Positions 54,959-64,000 of a stretch of DNA of 64,000 nt are shown here, in pieces. Each line of letters begins with the position of its first letter. Within the stretch, counting starts at the first letter, position 1. Under the pieces are notes generated by a model that saw nothing but the letters and a program-made list of their open reading frames with translations, was not told the DNA's origin and ran no database searches. A program made the translations under genes and the position numbers. The DNA is from JAFLCL01 sp964502175 (lineage in GTDB: Bacteria; Myxococcota_A; Polyangia; Polyangiales; Sandaracinaceae): the NCBI GenBank assembly GCA_964502175.1, contig CAZCVE010000020.1, positions 62,001 through 126,000 on the forward strand, read 5' to 3'.

Positions 54959-55936
54959 TCAGTGATGCGGCGGCACTGCGGGCTGCGGCGTCACGAGGGC
55001 TTCGTCGGGCTCGACGCGCGCGAGCTCGATGCCCTCGGGGATGCCGCGCACGTGCACGGGCACGGCCTGCGTTCCCGCCTCTGCGTCCACTGCGCTGACG
55101 TCGACGAACGGGACGATGCTGGGCGCGTCCATCGCATCGAGCACCCGCGGCGGACCGCGGAGCGTGACGCGCACGCGCGCCGGCCTGATCTCGCGCACCG
55201 TCCCGCCGATCACCGCGAGCTCGAGGCGCGGCACCGATCGCTCGGCGACCTCGGGGCTCAGCTCGAACACCACGCTCACCGTCGTGTCGCCCACGTTCTC
55301 CACGTGGTTCGGCAGCCGCACGAGGCTGACGCGTCGCTCGTAGCGCCCTGCGGGAAGGCCGCTGATCGTCACGGGATCGGTCATCAGCCGCTCGATCGTC
55401 GCGAGGTCGGGCTCGGGGCCACGCAGCATCGTCGTCGTCGGTCGCACGCTCGGCGTGCCCGAGAGCATCAGGCCCGCGTCCGGCGTTCCCTCCATCGCGG
55501 GCACGAGCGCGACGTTCCGACTGCCGCGGGCCGACCACGAGAGCGGGATCGTCGGCGGCGCGATCTGCATGATCTCCATGCCGCCCGGGAGCTCGAAGGT
55601 CTCGGGCTCGAAGTAGTAGAGGCTCGCCGTGCTCGTCGAGAGATCGACCTGCACCGGCGGGATCTCGTCGGCATGGAGCGCGTTGAGGATCGATCGACTG
55701 CCGCGCAGCGTGAGGCGCACCTTGGCGGGCAAGTCGCTCGTGAGCATGCGCTCGCTCGTCGCGGGCGGGGTCACCGCGACCACGTCCACGAAGACGGCGC
55801 GCTGCGCTTCTTCTGCGCCGCGCACGAGCCAGAAGATCGCCAGCGCGCTCACGAGCGACATGACCTTGAGGCCGACGTTGTCGAGCAAGAGCCCGCGGAG
55901 CGCGCCCGAGCTCGGCGGCGGCGCCTTCTGCACCAT
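54959..55936 (-). CDS. cdaR: YbbR-domain protein, regulator of CdaA
   Basis: 325 residues. An N-terminal membrane anchor (~22-42, MSLVSALAIFWLV) is followed by YbbR repeats on the outer side of the inner membrane (patterns such as PAKVRLTLRGSRSIL and ARVRVTLRGPPRVLD). In Firmicutes the homologue CdaR binds the membrane domain of diadenylate cyclase CdaA and tunes it. The start overlaps the cdaA stop by one base (TGATG), so the pair is made together. Name assigned by synteny and domain. Confidence 0.85.
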   Translation of the reverse strand: MVQKAPPPSSGALRGLLLDNVGLKVMSLVSALAIFWLVRGAEEAQRAVFVDVVAVTPPATSERMLTSDLPAKVRLTLRGSRSILNALHADEIPPVQVDLSTSTASLYYFEPETFELPGGMEIMQIAPPTIPLSWSARGSRNVALVPAMEGTPDAGLMLSGTPSVRPTTTMLRGPEPDLATIERLMTDPVTISGLPAGRYERRVSLVRLPNHVENVGDTTVSVVFELSPEVAERSVPRLELAVIGGTVREIRPARVRVTLRGPPRVLDAMDAPSIVPFVDVSAVDAEAGTQAVPVHVRGIPEGIELARVEPDEALVTPQPAVPPHH

Positions 55937-56943
55937 CAGCTGCCTCCGGAGCTGCTGTCACGCGGCGCAGCGGAGTCTTTGGACACGGGCGCGAGCGGAT
56001 CGACGGGCGCGTCCGCAGGCGTCGGGCTCGCGCTCGCGGCGATCGGCATGGGAGGCGGGGTCGACATGCGCGGCGGCGGCACCGACGCGTGGCTCACGCG
56101 TCCCGTCTCGTCGCGACGCTTGGGGTCGGCCTTGGCGCTCGCCTTCTTCTTGACCGGCACCTGGAACAGGCCGAGCAGCGCTTGGCGGAGCGAGCCCGCG
56201 TCGAGGTCGCGCACCATGTTGCCGTTGAAGCAGATGCCGATCGCACCGCGCTCCTCGGACACGACCACGACGACGGCGTCGGTCTCTTCCGAGATCCCGA
56301 TCGCGGCGCGGTGTCGCGTGCCGAGCGATCGATCGAGCTTGGGGCTTCCGGTGAGCGGCAGGAACACGCCCGCTTGCCACACGCGGCCCTCGCGGACGAT
56401 CACCGCGCCGTCGTGCATGGGGTTCTCGTGGCTCGGCACGAAGAGGCTGTAGAGCAGCTCCTTCGTCACCGCCGCGTCGAGCACCGTGCCCATCTGGATG
56501 AACTCGTCGAGCAGCGCGTCGCGCTCGAACACGATGAGCCCACCGATGCGCTTGTGAGCGAGCGCCACCGCGGCCTTCACGACCTCTTCCACGGCTTGAA
56601 GCTCACGCTGGTGCCGCGCGCCGCGGAAGAACGGCTGCGTCCCCACGCGCGTGAGCACACGGCGGATGTCGTTCTGGAAGAGCACGACGACGAGCAGCAC
56701 GATGTAGGTGAGGAACGCGTTGAGCAGCGTGTAGAGCGTGTAGAGGCCGAGCTGTCGTGACGCGTGGTACGCGAGGAACACGAGCCCCAGGCCCACCGCC
56801 ATCTGCATCGCGCGCGTGCCCCTCACGAGGAGCAGCACACGGTAGATCAGGAACGCGACGACGAGCACGTCGAGCACGTCGAGCGTCACGCGCACGGGGC
56901 TCTGCGCGAAGAACGCGGACACGAGCTGGACGAGATCGCTCAC
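55936..56943 (-). CDS. cdaA: diadenylate cyclase (CdaA type)
   Basis: 335 residues from the GTG at 56943, which overlaps the folP stop by four bases. Three membrane segments near the N-terminus (~22-90) precede the DisA_N cyclase domain (~110-265), with the catalytic DGA (178-180) and RHR (210-212, in LGTRHRAAIG) motifs. It should make c-di-AMP from two ATP. The last ~70 residues are Pro/Ala/Ser-rich and extend beyond normal CdaA (about 270 residues); their role is unknown. Confidence 0.92.
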   Translation of the reverse strand: MSDLVQLVSAFFAQSPVRVTLDVLDVLVVAFLIYRVLLLVRGTRAMQMAVGLGLVFLAYHASRQLGLYTLYTLLNAFLTYIVLLVVVLFQNDIRRVLTRVGTQPFFRGARHQRELQAVEEVVKAAVALAHKRIGGLIVFERDALLDEFIQMGTVLDAAVTKELLYSLFVPSHENPMHDGAVIVREGRVWQAGVFLPLTGSPKLDRSLGTRHRAAIGISEETDAVVVVVSEERGAIGICFNGNMVRDLDAGSLRQALLGLFQVPVKKKASAKADPKRRDETGRVSHASVPPPRMSTPPPMPIAASASPTPADAPVDPLAPVSKDSAAPRDSSSGGS

Positions 56944-57911
56944 GGTCGCGCCTCGCCCTCTTCGGGGCTCTCTTCGGGGCTCTCGTCGAGACGACGCGCA
57001 CGGGGCGTGGCGCGATCGAGGATCTGCAGGGCCTGTCGCGTCGCGCGCACGTCGTGCACACGCACCGCGCGCGCCCCCGCGATCGCCGCCATCATCACGG
57101 CCGCCACACTCGCACCGATCCTCGCGTCTGCGCCCGGCACACGACCGAGCGCGTCCTTCGCGTGCTGTCCCAGGAACGCCTTGCGCGACGCCCCGATCAG
57201 CACGGGAGCGCCCGCGTCCGCGAGGCGGCGCGTCGAACGCAGGAGCTTCATCGACTGCGAGGCCGTCTTCGCGAACCCGAGGCCTGGATCGATCCACAGG
57301 CGATCGTCCGCGACACCCCGCTCTCTCGCGCGACGCAGCGCCACCACGAGCTCCCCGAGCACGTCGCTCACCACGTCGTCGTAACGAGTGGTGCTCTCGT
57401 CGACGCGGCCATCACCGCGTGTGTGCATCAGCACGAGCTCGACGCCCTCGCGTCCACACGCCTCGAGCAGCGCATCCGAGCGCCCCATCGAGACGTCGTT
57501 GACGATGCGCGCACCCGCACGGACGGCGGCCTCGGCCACCTCGGCGGAGGTCGTGTCGATGCTGATCACGGTCCGCGGAGCGCGGCCGAGGATCGCTTGG
57601 ATCACGGGGACGACGCGACGGATCTCCTCGTCGGTCGAGACCGCAGCGGCGCCGTCTCCGTAGGTCAGACCGCGAGGTCTCGACGACGCGCCCCCGACGT
57701 CGATCACGTCGGCGCCTTCTTCGATCATCGCGAGCGCGCGTGCGACCGCCTCGTCCTTCGCGAAGTGGAGGCCGCCGTCGCTGAACGAGTCGGGCGTGAC
57801 GTTCAGGATCCCCCAGACCTCACACGTGCTCGGCGGAGATCGAAGGTCCAGAAAGGCGGACGAGCGCCCCGAGCTCTGTCGCTCGCTGCGCTCGTTCGCC
57901 GGCCCTGCCAT
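56940..57911 (-). CDS. folP: dihydropteroate synthase
   Basis: 323 residues. It joins p-aminobenzoate to the pterin pyrophosphate in folate synthesis. Signatures: GILNVTPDSFSDGG near residue 34, DVGGASSRP, SIDTTSAEVAEAA, NDVS, a Lys in GLGFAKT and the GASRKAFLG loop. The C-terminal ~25 residues are charged and not part of the fold. It lies between ftsH and cdaA, as in many bacteria. Confidence 0.93.
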   Translation of the reverse strand: MAGPANERSERQSSGRSSAFLDLRSPPSTCEVWGILNVTPDSFSDGGLHFAKDEAVARALAMIEEGADVIDVGGASSRPRGLTYGDGAAAVSTDEEIRRVVPVIQAILGRAPRTVISIDTTSAEVAEAAVRAGARIVNDVSMGRSDALLEACGREGVELVLMHTRGDGRVDESTTRYDDVVSDVLGELVVALRRARERGVADDRLWIDPGLGFAKTASQSMKLLRSTRRLADAGAPVLIGASRKAFLGQHAKDALGRVPGADARIGASVAAVMMAAIAGARAVRVHDVRATRQALQILDRATPRARRLDESPEESPEEGEARP

Positions 57912-57959
57912 GGAAACCTCGTGTCGTGTCGTTCGTGTCGTCGGACGAGCGAAGGTCGC

Positions 57960-59888
<1,929 letters not shown>

Positions 59889-60023
59889 GGAAACCTCAGG
59901 TGCGGGGACCTCGGGCGCGGCGAGCGGCGAAGAGCACGCGCGACGGCCGAAGAACGATGGTGTCACAGGGGGTTCGGGGCATCAATCGAACGACGGGTCC
60001 GTTGCCTCGAGATTCATGCTTCT

Positions 60024-61010
60024 TCAACGGAGGGGAGACCGCGTGGGCGCGTCCGGCCGTGGGTCATCGATCGGACGGAGGACGAGGCGCCCGTTCTCGA
60101 TGGCCACCACGAGCGCACCGGGCAAGCGGGCCTCTCCCCGAGCTGTCAGGCAGAGACGCTCGAGGGCCTCGAGGTGGACACGCCCGAGTGACGCGAGGCC
60201 GTTCCTCTCGGCCCACCGCCGCAGGAGCTCGCGCCGAACCGGAGGCTCTCGCGGAGCCACGGCTGCGATCTCGAGCGACGCGATCGCGGGGTCCGCCGCG
60301 GCCCCGGCGTCCGTGGCGATCGCCTCGACCAGCTCGCGGTGCTCGCGCGCGTCGTCGGCGAGCTGAGCCAGCATCGAGGCGATCTCCGGCTGCTCCGCGG
60401 CGAGGGACGGCAGCAGCGAATGCCGAACGCGCGATCGCAGGAAGCGCGCGTCGCGGTTCGACGGATCCTCGACGATCGGTGTGAGGCCGAGCTCGTCGAG
60501 GTACGCCAACACCTCCTGACGAGAGACGTCGAGGAGCGGACGGATCACGCGATCGTCGCGTCGGCGCAGCGCCCCCGCCAGGCCGCGGACCCCTGCGCCG
60601 CGGAGGAGCCGCGCGAGCACGGTCTCCGCCTGGTCGTCGAGCGTGTGAGCGACCGCGATCGCGGAACATCCACGGGCCGTCGCGCGCGCGAGGAGCGCTG
60701 CATAGCGGGCATCGCGCGCGCGCTCCTGCACGGACGCCCCACCCTCGAGCCCGAGGCTCAGCACCTCGCACGGGACACCGAGCCCGAGGACGTAGGCCGC
60801 GACACGCGCGTGCTCGTCCGCGCTGCCCTCCCGAAGGCCGTGATCGACAGTCGCTGCCTCGAGCTCGACGCCCAACGAAGGCGCGCTCGACCGCAACGCA
60901 TGGAGCATCGCCAGCGAGTCCGCGCCCCCCGAGACGCCCATCAGGACGCGCGCGCCTCGGTCCATCAGCGCGTGCGCCTCGATCGTGCGGAGAACGCGGG
61001 CGACGAGCAC
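60024..61010 (-). CDS. tilS: tRNA(Ile)-lysidine synthase TilS
   Basis: 328 residues from the GTG at 61010. It modifies the CAU anticodon of a minor tRNA-Ile to lysidine, so AUA is read as Ile. The PP-loop ATP-binding motif SGGADS is at 27-32, followed by ATVDHGLR and AHTLDDQAET, both diagnostic. The C-terminal domain is short, as in the shorter bacterial TilS forms. The gene lies 135 bases upstream of ftsH on the same strand. Confidence 0.9.
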   Translation of the reverse strand: MLVARVLRTIEAHALMDRGARVLMGVSGGADSLAMLHALRSSAPSLGVELEAATVDHGLREGSADEHARVAAYVLGLGVPCEVLSLGLEGGASVQERARDARYAALLARATARGCSAIAVAHTLDDQAETVLARLLRGAGVRGLAGALRRRDDRVIRPLLDVSRQEVLAYLDELGLTPIVEDPSNRDARFLRSRVRHSLLPSLAAEQPEIASMLAQLADDAREHRELVEAIATDAGAAADPAIASLEIAAVAPREPPVRRELLRRWAERNGLASLGRVHLEALERLCLTARGEARLPGALVVAIENGRLVLRPIDDPRPDAPTRSPLR

Positions 61011-61055
61011 CTCGCGAGCGTACCGCCGTCGATCGTTTCGGGTACACTTCGCGCC

Positions 61056-62432
61056 ATGTCGCGAGCCCCGGGCGCGCCCGTCACTGCCTCGAACCGAGCG
61101 CGCGTCCTCCGCGCCGCAGGCCTCCTCGCTGCGCTGGGATCGCTGGCCTTCGAGGGTCAGTTCCGCGGCTGCGGCGTCGACTCGAGCCCGCCGTCGACCA
61201 CGCTGCCCGAGGGCGAGCCTCCGGAGTGTCTGCTCGACACCGACTGCACGGCGTCGATGTGCAACCTCGCGACGTGCATCGCGGGGACGTGCCGCGAGGC
61301 GCCGTCGCTCATCGACGATGACCGCGACGGCGCCATCGCGCGCCCGTGCGGCGACGACTGCGACGACGGCAACCCGAGCGTCGCGCCCTTCGTCGGCGAG
61401 ACGTGCGACACCGTCGACAACGACTGCGACCTCCGCATCGACGAAGGCGCATCGGCCACGCCCAGGGCCTACGAGATCGGGGCGGACGTGCGCGCGGCCG
61501 AGGCAGTGGACGACCTCCCCGGCGTGGTGCTGTTCACGCTCGACGTGGCGCCCATGGGACGCGACCTGGTCGCGCGATGGTTCGACCTCGCGCCGAGCGC
61601 GCCCTTCGCCTCCGAGACGCTCGCCGCCACGCTCGACGAAGACGCCCTCGTCGCGACGCTCCCCACGCCCGGCGGCGCCCGCGTCGTGTGGACGTCGCCC
61701 ACCGAGCGTGTCGTGAGGGAGGCCACGATCGCCGTGACCCGCACGGACACCTCGGCGGCGATCACGGTCAGCCCCACGACCGACCTCGCGACCGACGTCG
61801 CCGTCACGGCGCTCCGCGTCACGCAGACGGCGAGCGGCGTCGCTCTCCTGCTCGAGGTGCTCGACGAGACGTCGGGCACCGTCACCCGGTCGCTGCTCGT
61901 GCCCGGCACGCCTGCCGCCCCTCTCGCCTACACGGAGGGCGCGTTCGACCTCGCCTCGCGCGCCACGCGTCTCTACACGCTCGCCGCAGATGCAGAGATC
62001 GCGGTGCTCGATGCGTCGGGCACCGAGGTCCAGCGCGTGATCATCCCCGACGCGTTCGCCGTGTCGGGCCTCACCAGCTGGAACGGCCGCCTCCTCGCGA
62101 CGACCTTCGATGGATCGAGCGACTGGCTGACCGAGATCACCGCCGTCGACATGGTCGGCGATCGCTTCCCCGTGAGCTCTGGGTTCGGCACCGACCTCCA
62201 GACCCACCCCCTCGAGAGCAGCCTCGCGATCACACGGATCTCGAGCGGCGTCGACCTCACGATCTACGACTCCACGCTCCTGGCGACCGAGTCGTATGCC
62301 GGCCTCGTGTACTCCTCGACGGGGCTCTACGGTCATCGCAGCGTGCACGAGACGGGCGCCGGGCTCGCGCTGGTCGTCTCGCGCGGCAGGCCGAGCGAGG
62401 GCAGCTCCGTGGTGGTCCTCCAGTGCCGCTGA
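61056..62432 (+). CDS. MopE-type exported protein with metal-binding Cys motif
   Basis: 458 residues from the ATG at 61056. The N-terminus is a weak, long signal with FRGC at 36-39, possibly a lipoprotein. Residues ~55-135 are Cys-rich and include the MopE-like putative metal-binding pattern (DDDRDG...CGDDCDDGNPSVAPF...CDTVDNDCDLRIDEG). The rest is beta-rich, probably a propeller, with repeated strands of about 45-50 residues. No catalytic motif. Likely a surface metal-binding or adhesion protein. Confidence 0.75.
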   Translation: MSRAPGAPVTASNRARVLRAAGLLAALGSLAFEGQFRGCGVDSSPPSTTLPEGEPPECLLDTDCTASMCNLATCIAGTCREAPSLIDDDRDGAIARPCGDDCDDGNPSVAPFVGETCDTVDNDCDLRIDEGASATPRAYEIGADVRAAEAVDDLPGVVLFTLDVAPMGRDLVARWFDLAPSAPFASETLAATLDEDALVATLPTPGGARVVWTSPTERVVREATIAVTRTDTSAAITVSPTTDLATDVAVTALRVTQTASGVALLLEVLDETSGTVTRSLLVPGTPAAPLAYTEGAFDLASRATRLYTLAADAEIAVLDASGTEVQRVIIPDAFAVSGLTSWNGRLLATTFDGSSDWLTEITAVDMVGDRFPVSSGFGTDLQTHPLESSLAITRISSGVDLTIYDSTLLATESYAGLVYSSTGLYGHRSVHETGAGLALVVSRGRPSEGSSVVVLQCR

Positions 62433-62468
62433 TCCTGCCTCTTCCGCAACCAACGACGAGGGCCAACG

Positions 62469-63017
62469 ATGGGCGCGCCTGATCTCCTCGTGTGGATCGA
62501 TCTCGAGATGACCGGCCTCGACGTGAGCCGTGAGCAGATCCTCGAGATCGCCACGATCGTCACGAACGCAGAGCTCGAGATCGTAGGCGAAGGCCCCGAC
62601 CTCGTGCTCCACCGCACCGACGCCGAGCTCGACGCGATGGACGCGTGGAACACCGAGCACCACGGCAAGTCCGGGCTGACGACCCGCTCGCGCGCCTCGA
62701 CGATCACCACCGAGGACGCCGCCGCGCAGACGCTCGCGTTCCTCGAGTCGGTGGGCGTGAAGGCCAACGCCTCACCGCTCGCGGGCAACTCGATCCATCA
62801 GGACCGGGTCTTCCTCGCGAAGTACATGCCCCAGATCGAGAAGCACGTGCACTACCGCAACGTGGATGTCTCGACGATCAAGGAGCTCGTGCGCCGCTGG
62901 ATGCCCGCGGTCTACGCGGAGCGCCCCACGAAGAAGTCCACCCACCGCGCCCTCGACGACATCAAGGAGTCGATCGACGAGCTGCGGTTCTACCGGTCGC
63001 GCGCGTTTCGTCCCTGA
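62469..63017 (+). CDS. orn: oligoribonuclease
   Basis: 182 residues, the usual size. DEDDh exonuclease that degrades 2-5 nt RNA fragments and pGpG, the end product of c-di-GMP breakdown. Asp11 and Glu13 are in WIDLEMTGL, a conserved Asp is in NSIHQDRVFL, and the His-Asp pair is in THRALDDIKES. The start is an ATG close after the MopE-type gene. Relevant here because the window also encodes PilZ c-di-GMP receptors. Confidence 0.93.
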   Translation: MGAPDLLVWIDLEMTGLDVSREQILEIATIVTNAELEIVGEGPDLVLHRTDAELDAMDAWNTEHHGKSGLTTRSRASTITTEDAAAQTLAFLESVGVKANASPLAGNSIHQDRVFLAKYMPQIEKHVHYRNVDVSTIKELVRRWMPAVYAERPTKKSTHRALDDIKESIDELRFYRSRAFRP

Positions 63018-63051
63018 CGCGAGAGCGCCGGGGACCGTCGGGATCAGTGGA

Positions 63052-63744
63052 TCAGAACTGTGCGCTGACGACCGGGACGATGACGTCCGAGGCCTGCTGC
63101 ACGTTCAGGCGCTCGAGCTCCTCGCCCGTGAAGCGCGGGAGGTTCGCGACGAGCGGAACACCCAGCAGCACTGCGCCGCGGTGGAAACGAAGGAGACCGG
63201 GGCCGCCCGCGTAGAGCGCTCGCACGCGCTGCTCGAGACGCGACTGCGGTGAGCCTTCCCCCTCGGCCGGCGCCGCACCGTCTTCCTGGACCGCCTCGAC
63301 CGTGTCGCCGCCCGGCTCCTGGTACTCCATGTCCTCGTCGGCATCGCTCGACTCGGAGGGAGGCGAGTACGCGGTCAGCGCGAGCGTGCCGATGATCGCG
63401 GGCACGAGAAGCGCCATGCCGATGGCCATCATCGCGACGCTGACCTCGGGCGTGCCCGAGCGCTGCATCTGGACGTCCATGAAGTAGCCGCCGACGGCAC
63501 CGCCCGCGCCGCCGAGGACCGGGAACACCAGGTAGGGCCACCAGTCGCGCGCGCCGAAGATGGCCGGGACGATCAGGCCGAGCTCCACGCCCATGAGACC
63601 GAGGCCAATGGCGCCCTTCGGCACCGCTTGCACCGTGGAGACCTGCGCCTCCGCACGCTCGGGTGCGGCACCGGTCGAGGCCAGCGCGAGGGTCGCTCCG
63701 ACGATCACGACTGCAGCACACCGAACGAAGAACGCACGAGACAA
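63052..63744 (-). CDS. exported membrane protein of unknown function
   Basis: 230 residues from a TTG at 63744, chosen because GGAGG lies five bases upstream and a good signal peptide (SRAFFVRCAAVVIVGATLALAS) starts there; an ATG at 63813 is the alternative. After the signal there are three further hydrophobic segments (about residues 40-110) and an acidic C-terminal half with LEQRVRALYAG and a final FTGEELERLNVQQASDV. Not recognised. Upstream lies an AT-rich promoter-like region shared with the gene at the window edge. Confidence 0.6.
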   Translation of the reverse strand: MSRAFFVRCAAVVIVGATLALASTGAAPERAEAQVSTVQAVPKGAIGLGLMGVELGLIVPAIFGARDWWPYLVFPVLGGAGGAVGGYFMDVQMQRSGTPEVSVAMMAIGMALLVPAIIGTLALTAYSPPSESSDADEDMEYQEPGGDTVEAVQEDGAAPAEGEGSPQSRLEQRVRALYAGGPGLLRFHRGAVLLGVPLVANLPRFTGEELERLNVQQASDVIVPVVSAQF

Positions 63745-63862
63745 GGCACCCTCCAAGGCGAGACGGGCCGCAGACTGACACGAACGAGCCGACCCCAGCA
63801 ACCGACGACACATCTCACTCGCCGTGCTTGACGACGCGGCCGCGCCGAAGATAGTTAGCATA

Positions 63863-63873
63863 CGAAACTTTCG
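63863..63873. promoter_or_regulatory. palindrome CGAAA-C-TTTCG in AT-rich divergent promoter region
   Basis: Perfect 5-bp arms with a one-base centre in the only AT-rich stretch of this region, between a minus-strand membrane-protein gene and a plus-strand gene. TAACTA-type -10 sequences are adjacent on the minus strand. It is a possible repressor site for either gene. Confidence 0.3.
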
Positions 63874-63915
63874 GACGAGAACCATTTCAGGGGCTCGTCC
63901 AGCGTCAGAGCGTCC

Positions 63916-64000
63916 GTGGCCCACGACTCCCACACCGTTCACGTCTCGAGCCCCCGCAGCCGGAAGGGGGAGATCGACCGCATCGTCGAGACGATGCTCT
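63916..64000 (+). CDS. start of a gene running off the window
   Basis: An open frame from the GTG at 63916 encodes 28 residues (MAHDSHTVHVSSPRSRKGEID...) and continues past the edge. The composition is consistent with coding sequence. Too short to identify, and the start may be different. Confidence 0.4.
   Translation, partial: MAHDSHTVHVSSPRSRKGEIDRIVETML

Noticed and set aside
61011..62663. Upstream extension of the tilS frame to 62663
   Set aside because: TilS homologues begin near the SGGADS motif; the extension is antisense to the MopE-type gene.

Overview
The window is very GC-rich, with G or C in nearly every third codon position. It is dense in lipoproteins, Hanks-type Ser/Thr kinases, PilZ proteins of the myxobacterial type and Cys-rich or MopE-like exported proteins. 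This gene mix fits a myxobacterium (Myxococcota), most likely Polyangiales and possibly close to Sandaracinus. That placement is an inference from gene content; there is no rRNA in the window. It holds about 50 protein genes, one tRNA-Val(GAC), no CRISPR array, and one short inverted-repeat element that may be mobile. Neighbouring genes are very often joined by a 4-base GTGA overlap (stop TGA inside start GTG), and this settled several start codons.

Layout. 1-10.7 kb: the start of a Tat-exported PhoD-like phosphatase, two coupled PilZ proteins (one with intact c-di-GMP residues, one degenerate), a GNAT acetyltransferase, several membrane or lipoproteins including an exported DUF255 thioredoxin-like protein, and tRNA-Val with a terminator hairpin. 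10.7-19.7 kb: a 28-bp inverted-repeat element, an OprP-type porin, then a possible sulfur/amino-acid locus. That locus has a gamma-butyrobetaine-hydroxylase-like oxygenase, a cysteine dioxygenase fused to an FAD/NAD(P)-binding protein, a Cys/Met-type PLP enzyme with an unrecognised N-terminal region, an ArsR-family regulator and a cation/proton antiporter. 19.8-23.4 kb: a HEAT-repeat-like protein, a ferritin-like lipoprotein, a frameshifted Cys-rich gene and a secreted nuclease. 23.5-29 kb: a complete sulfate ABC transporter (sbp-cysT-cysW-cysA) divergent from a sigma-54 activator.

29-33.7 kb: chromate transporter chrA, divergent from a tightly coupled three-gene operon: a PhyH-type dioxygenase, an ArsI-like glyoxalase fused to the C-terminal half of an ArsM-like methyltransferase, and a cytochrome P450. 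This operon is the most unusual part of the window. 33.7-49 kb: envelope genes (FadL-like porin coupled to a 1136-residue lipoprotein, two di-haem cytochrome lipoproteins with a partner lipoprotein, a PknB-type kinase, an S9 peptidase). 49-51 kb: a lipid desaturase coupled to a MerR-type regulator. 51-63 kb: housekeeping genes, with glmM on the + strand and tilS, ftsH, folP, cdaA and ybbR/cdaR on the - strand. This is the common c-di-AMP/cell-wall neighbourhood with glmM displaced and inverted. A MopE-type protein, oligoribonuclease and a membrane protein close the window, and a further gene probably starts at the right edge.
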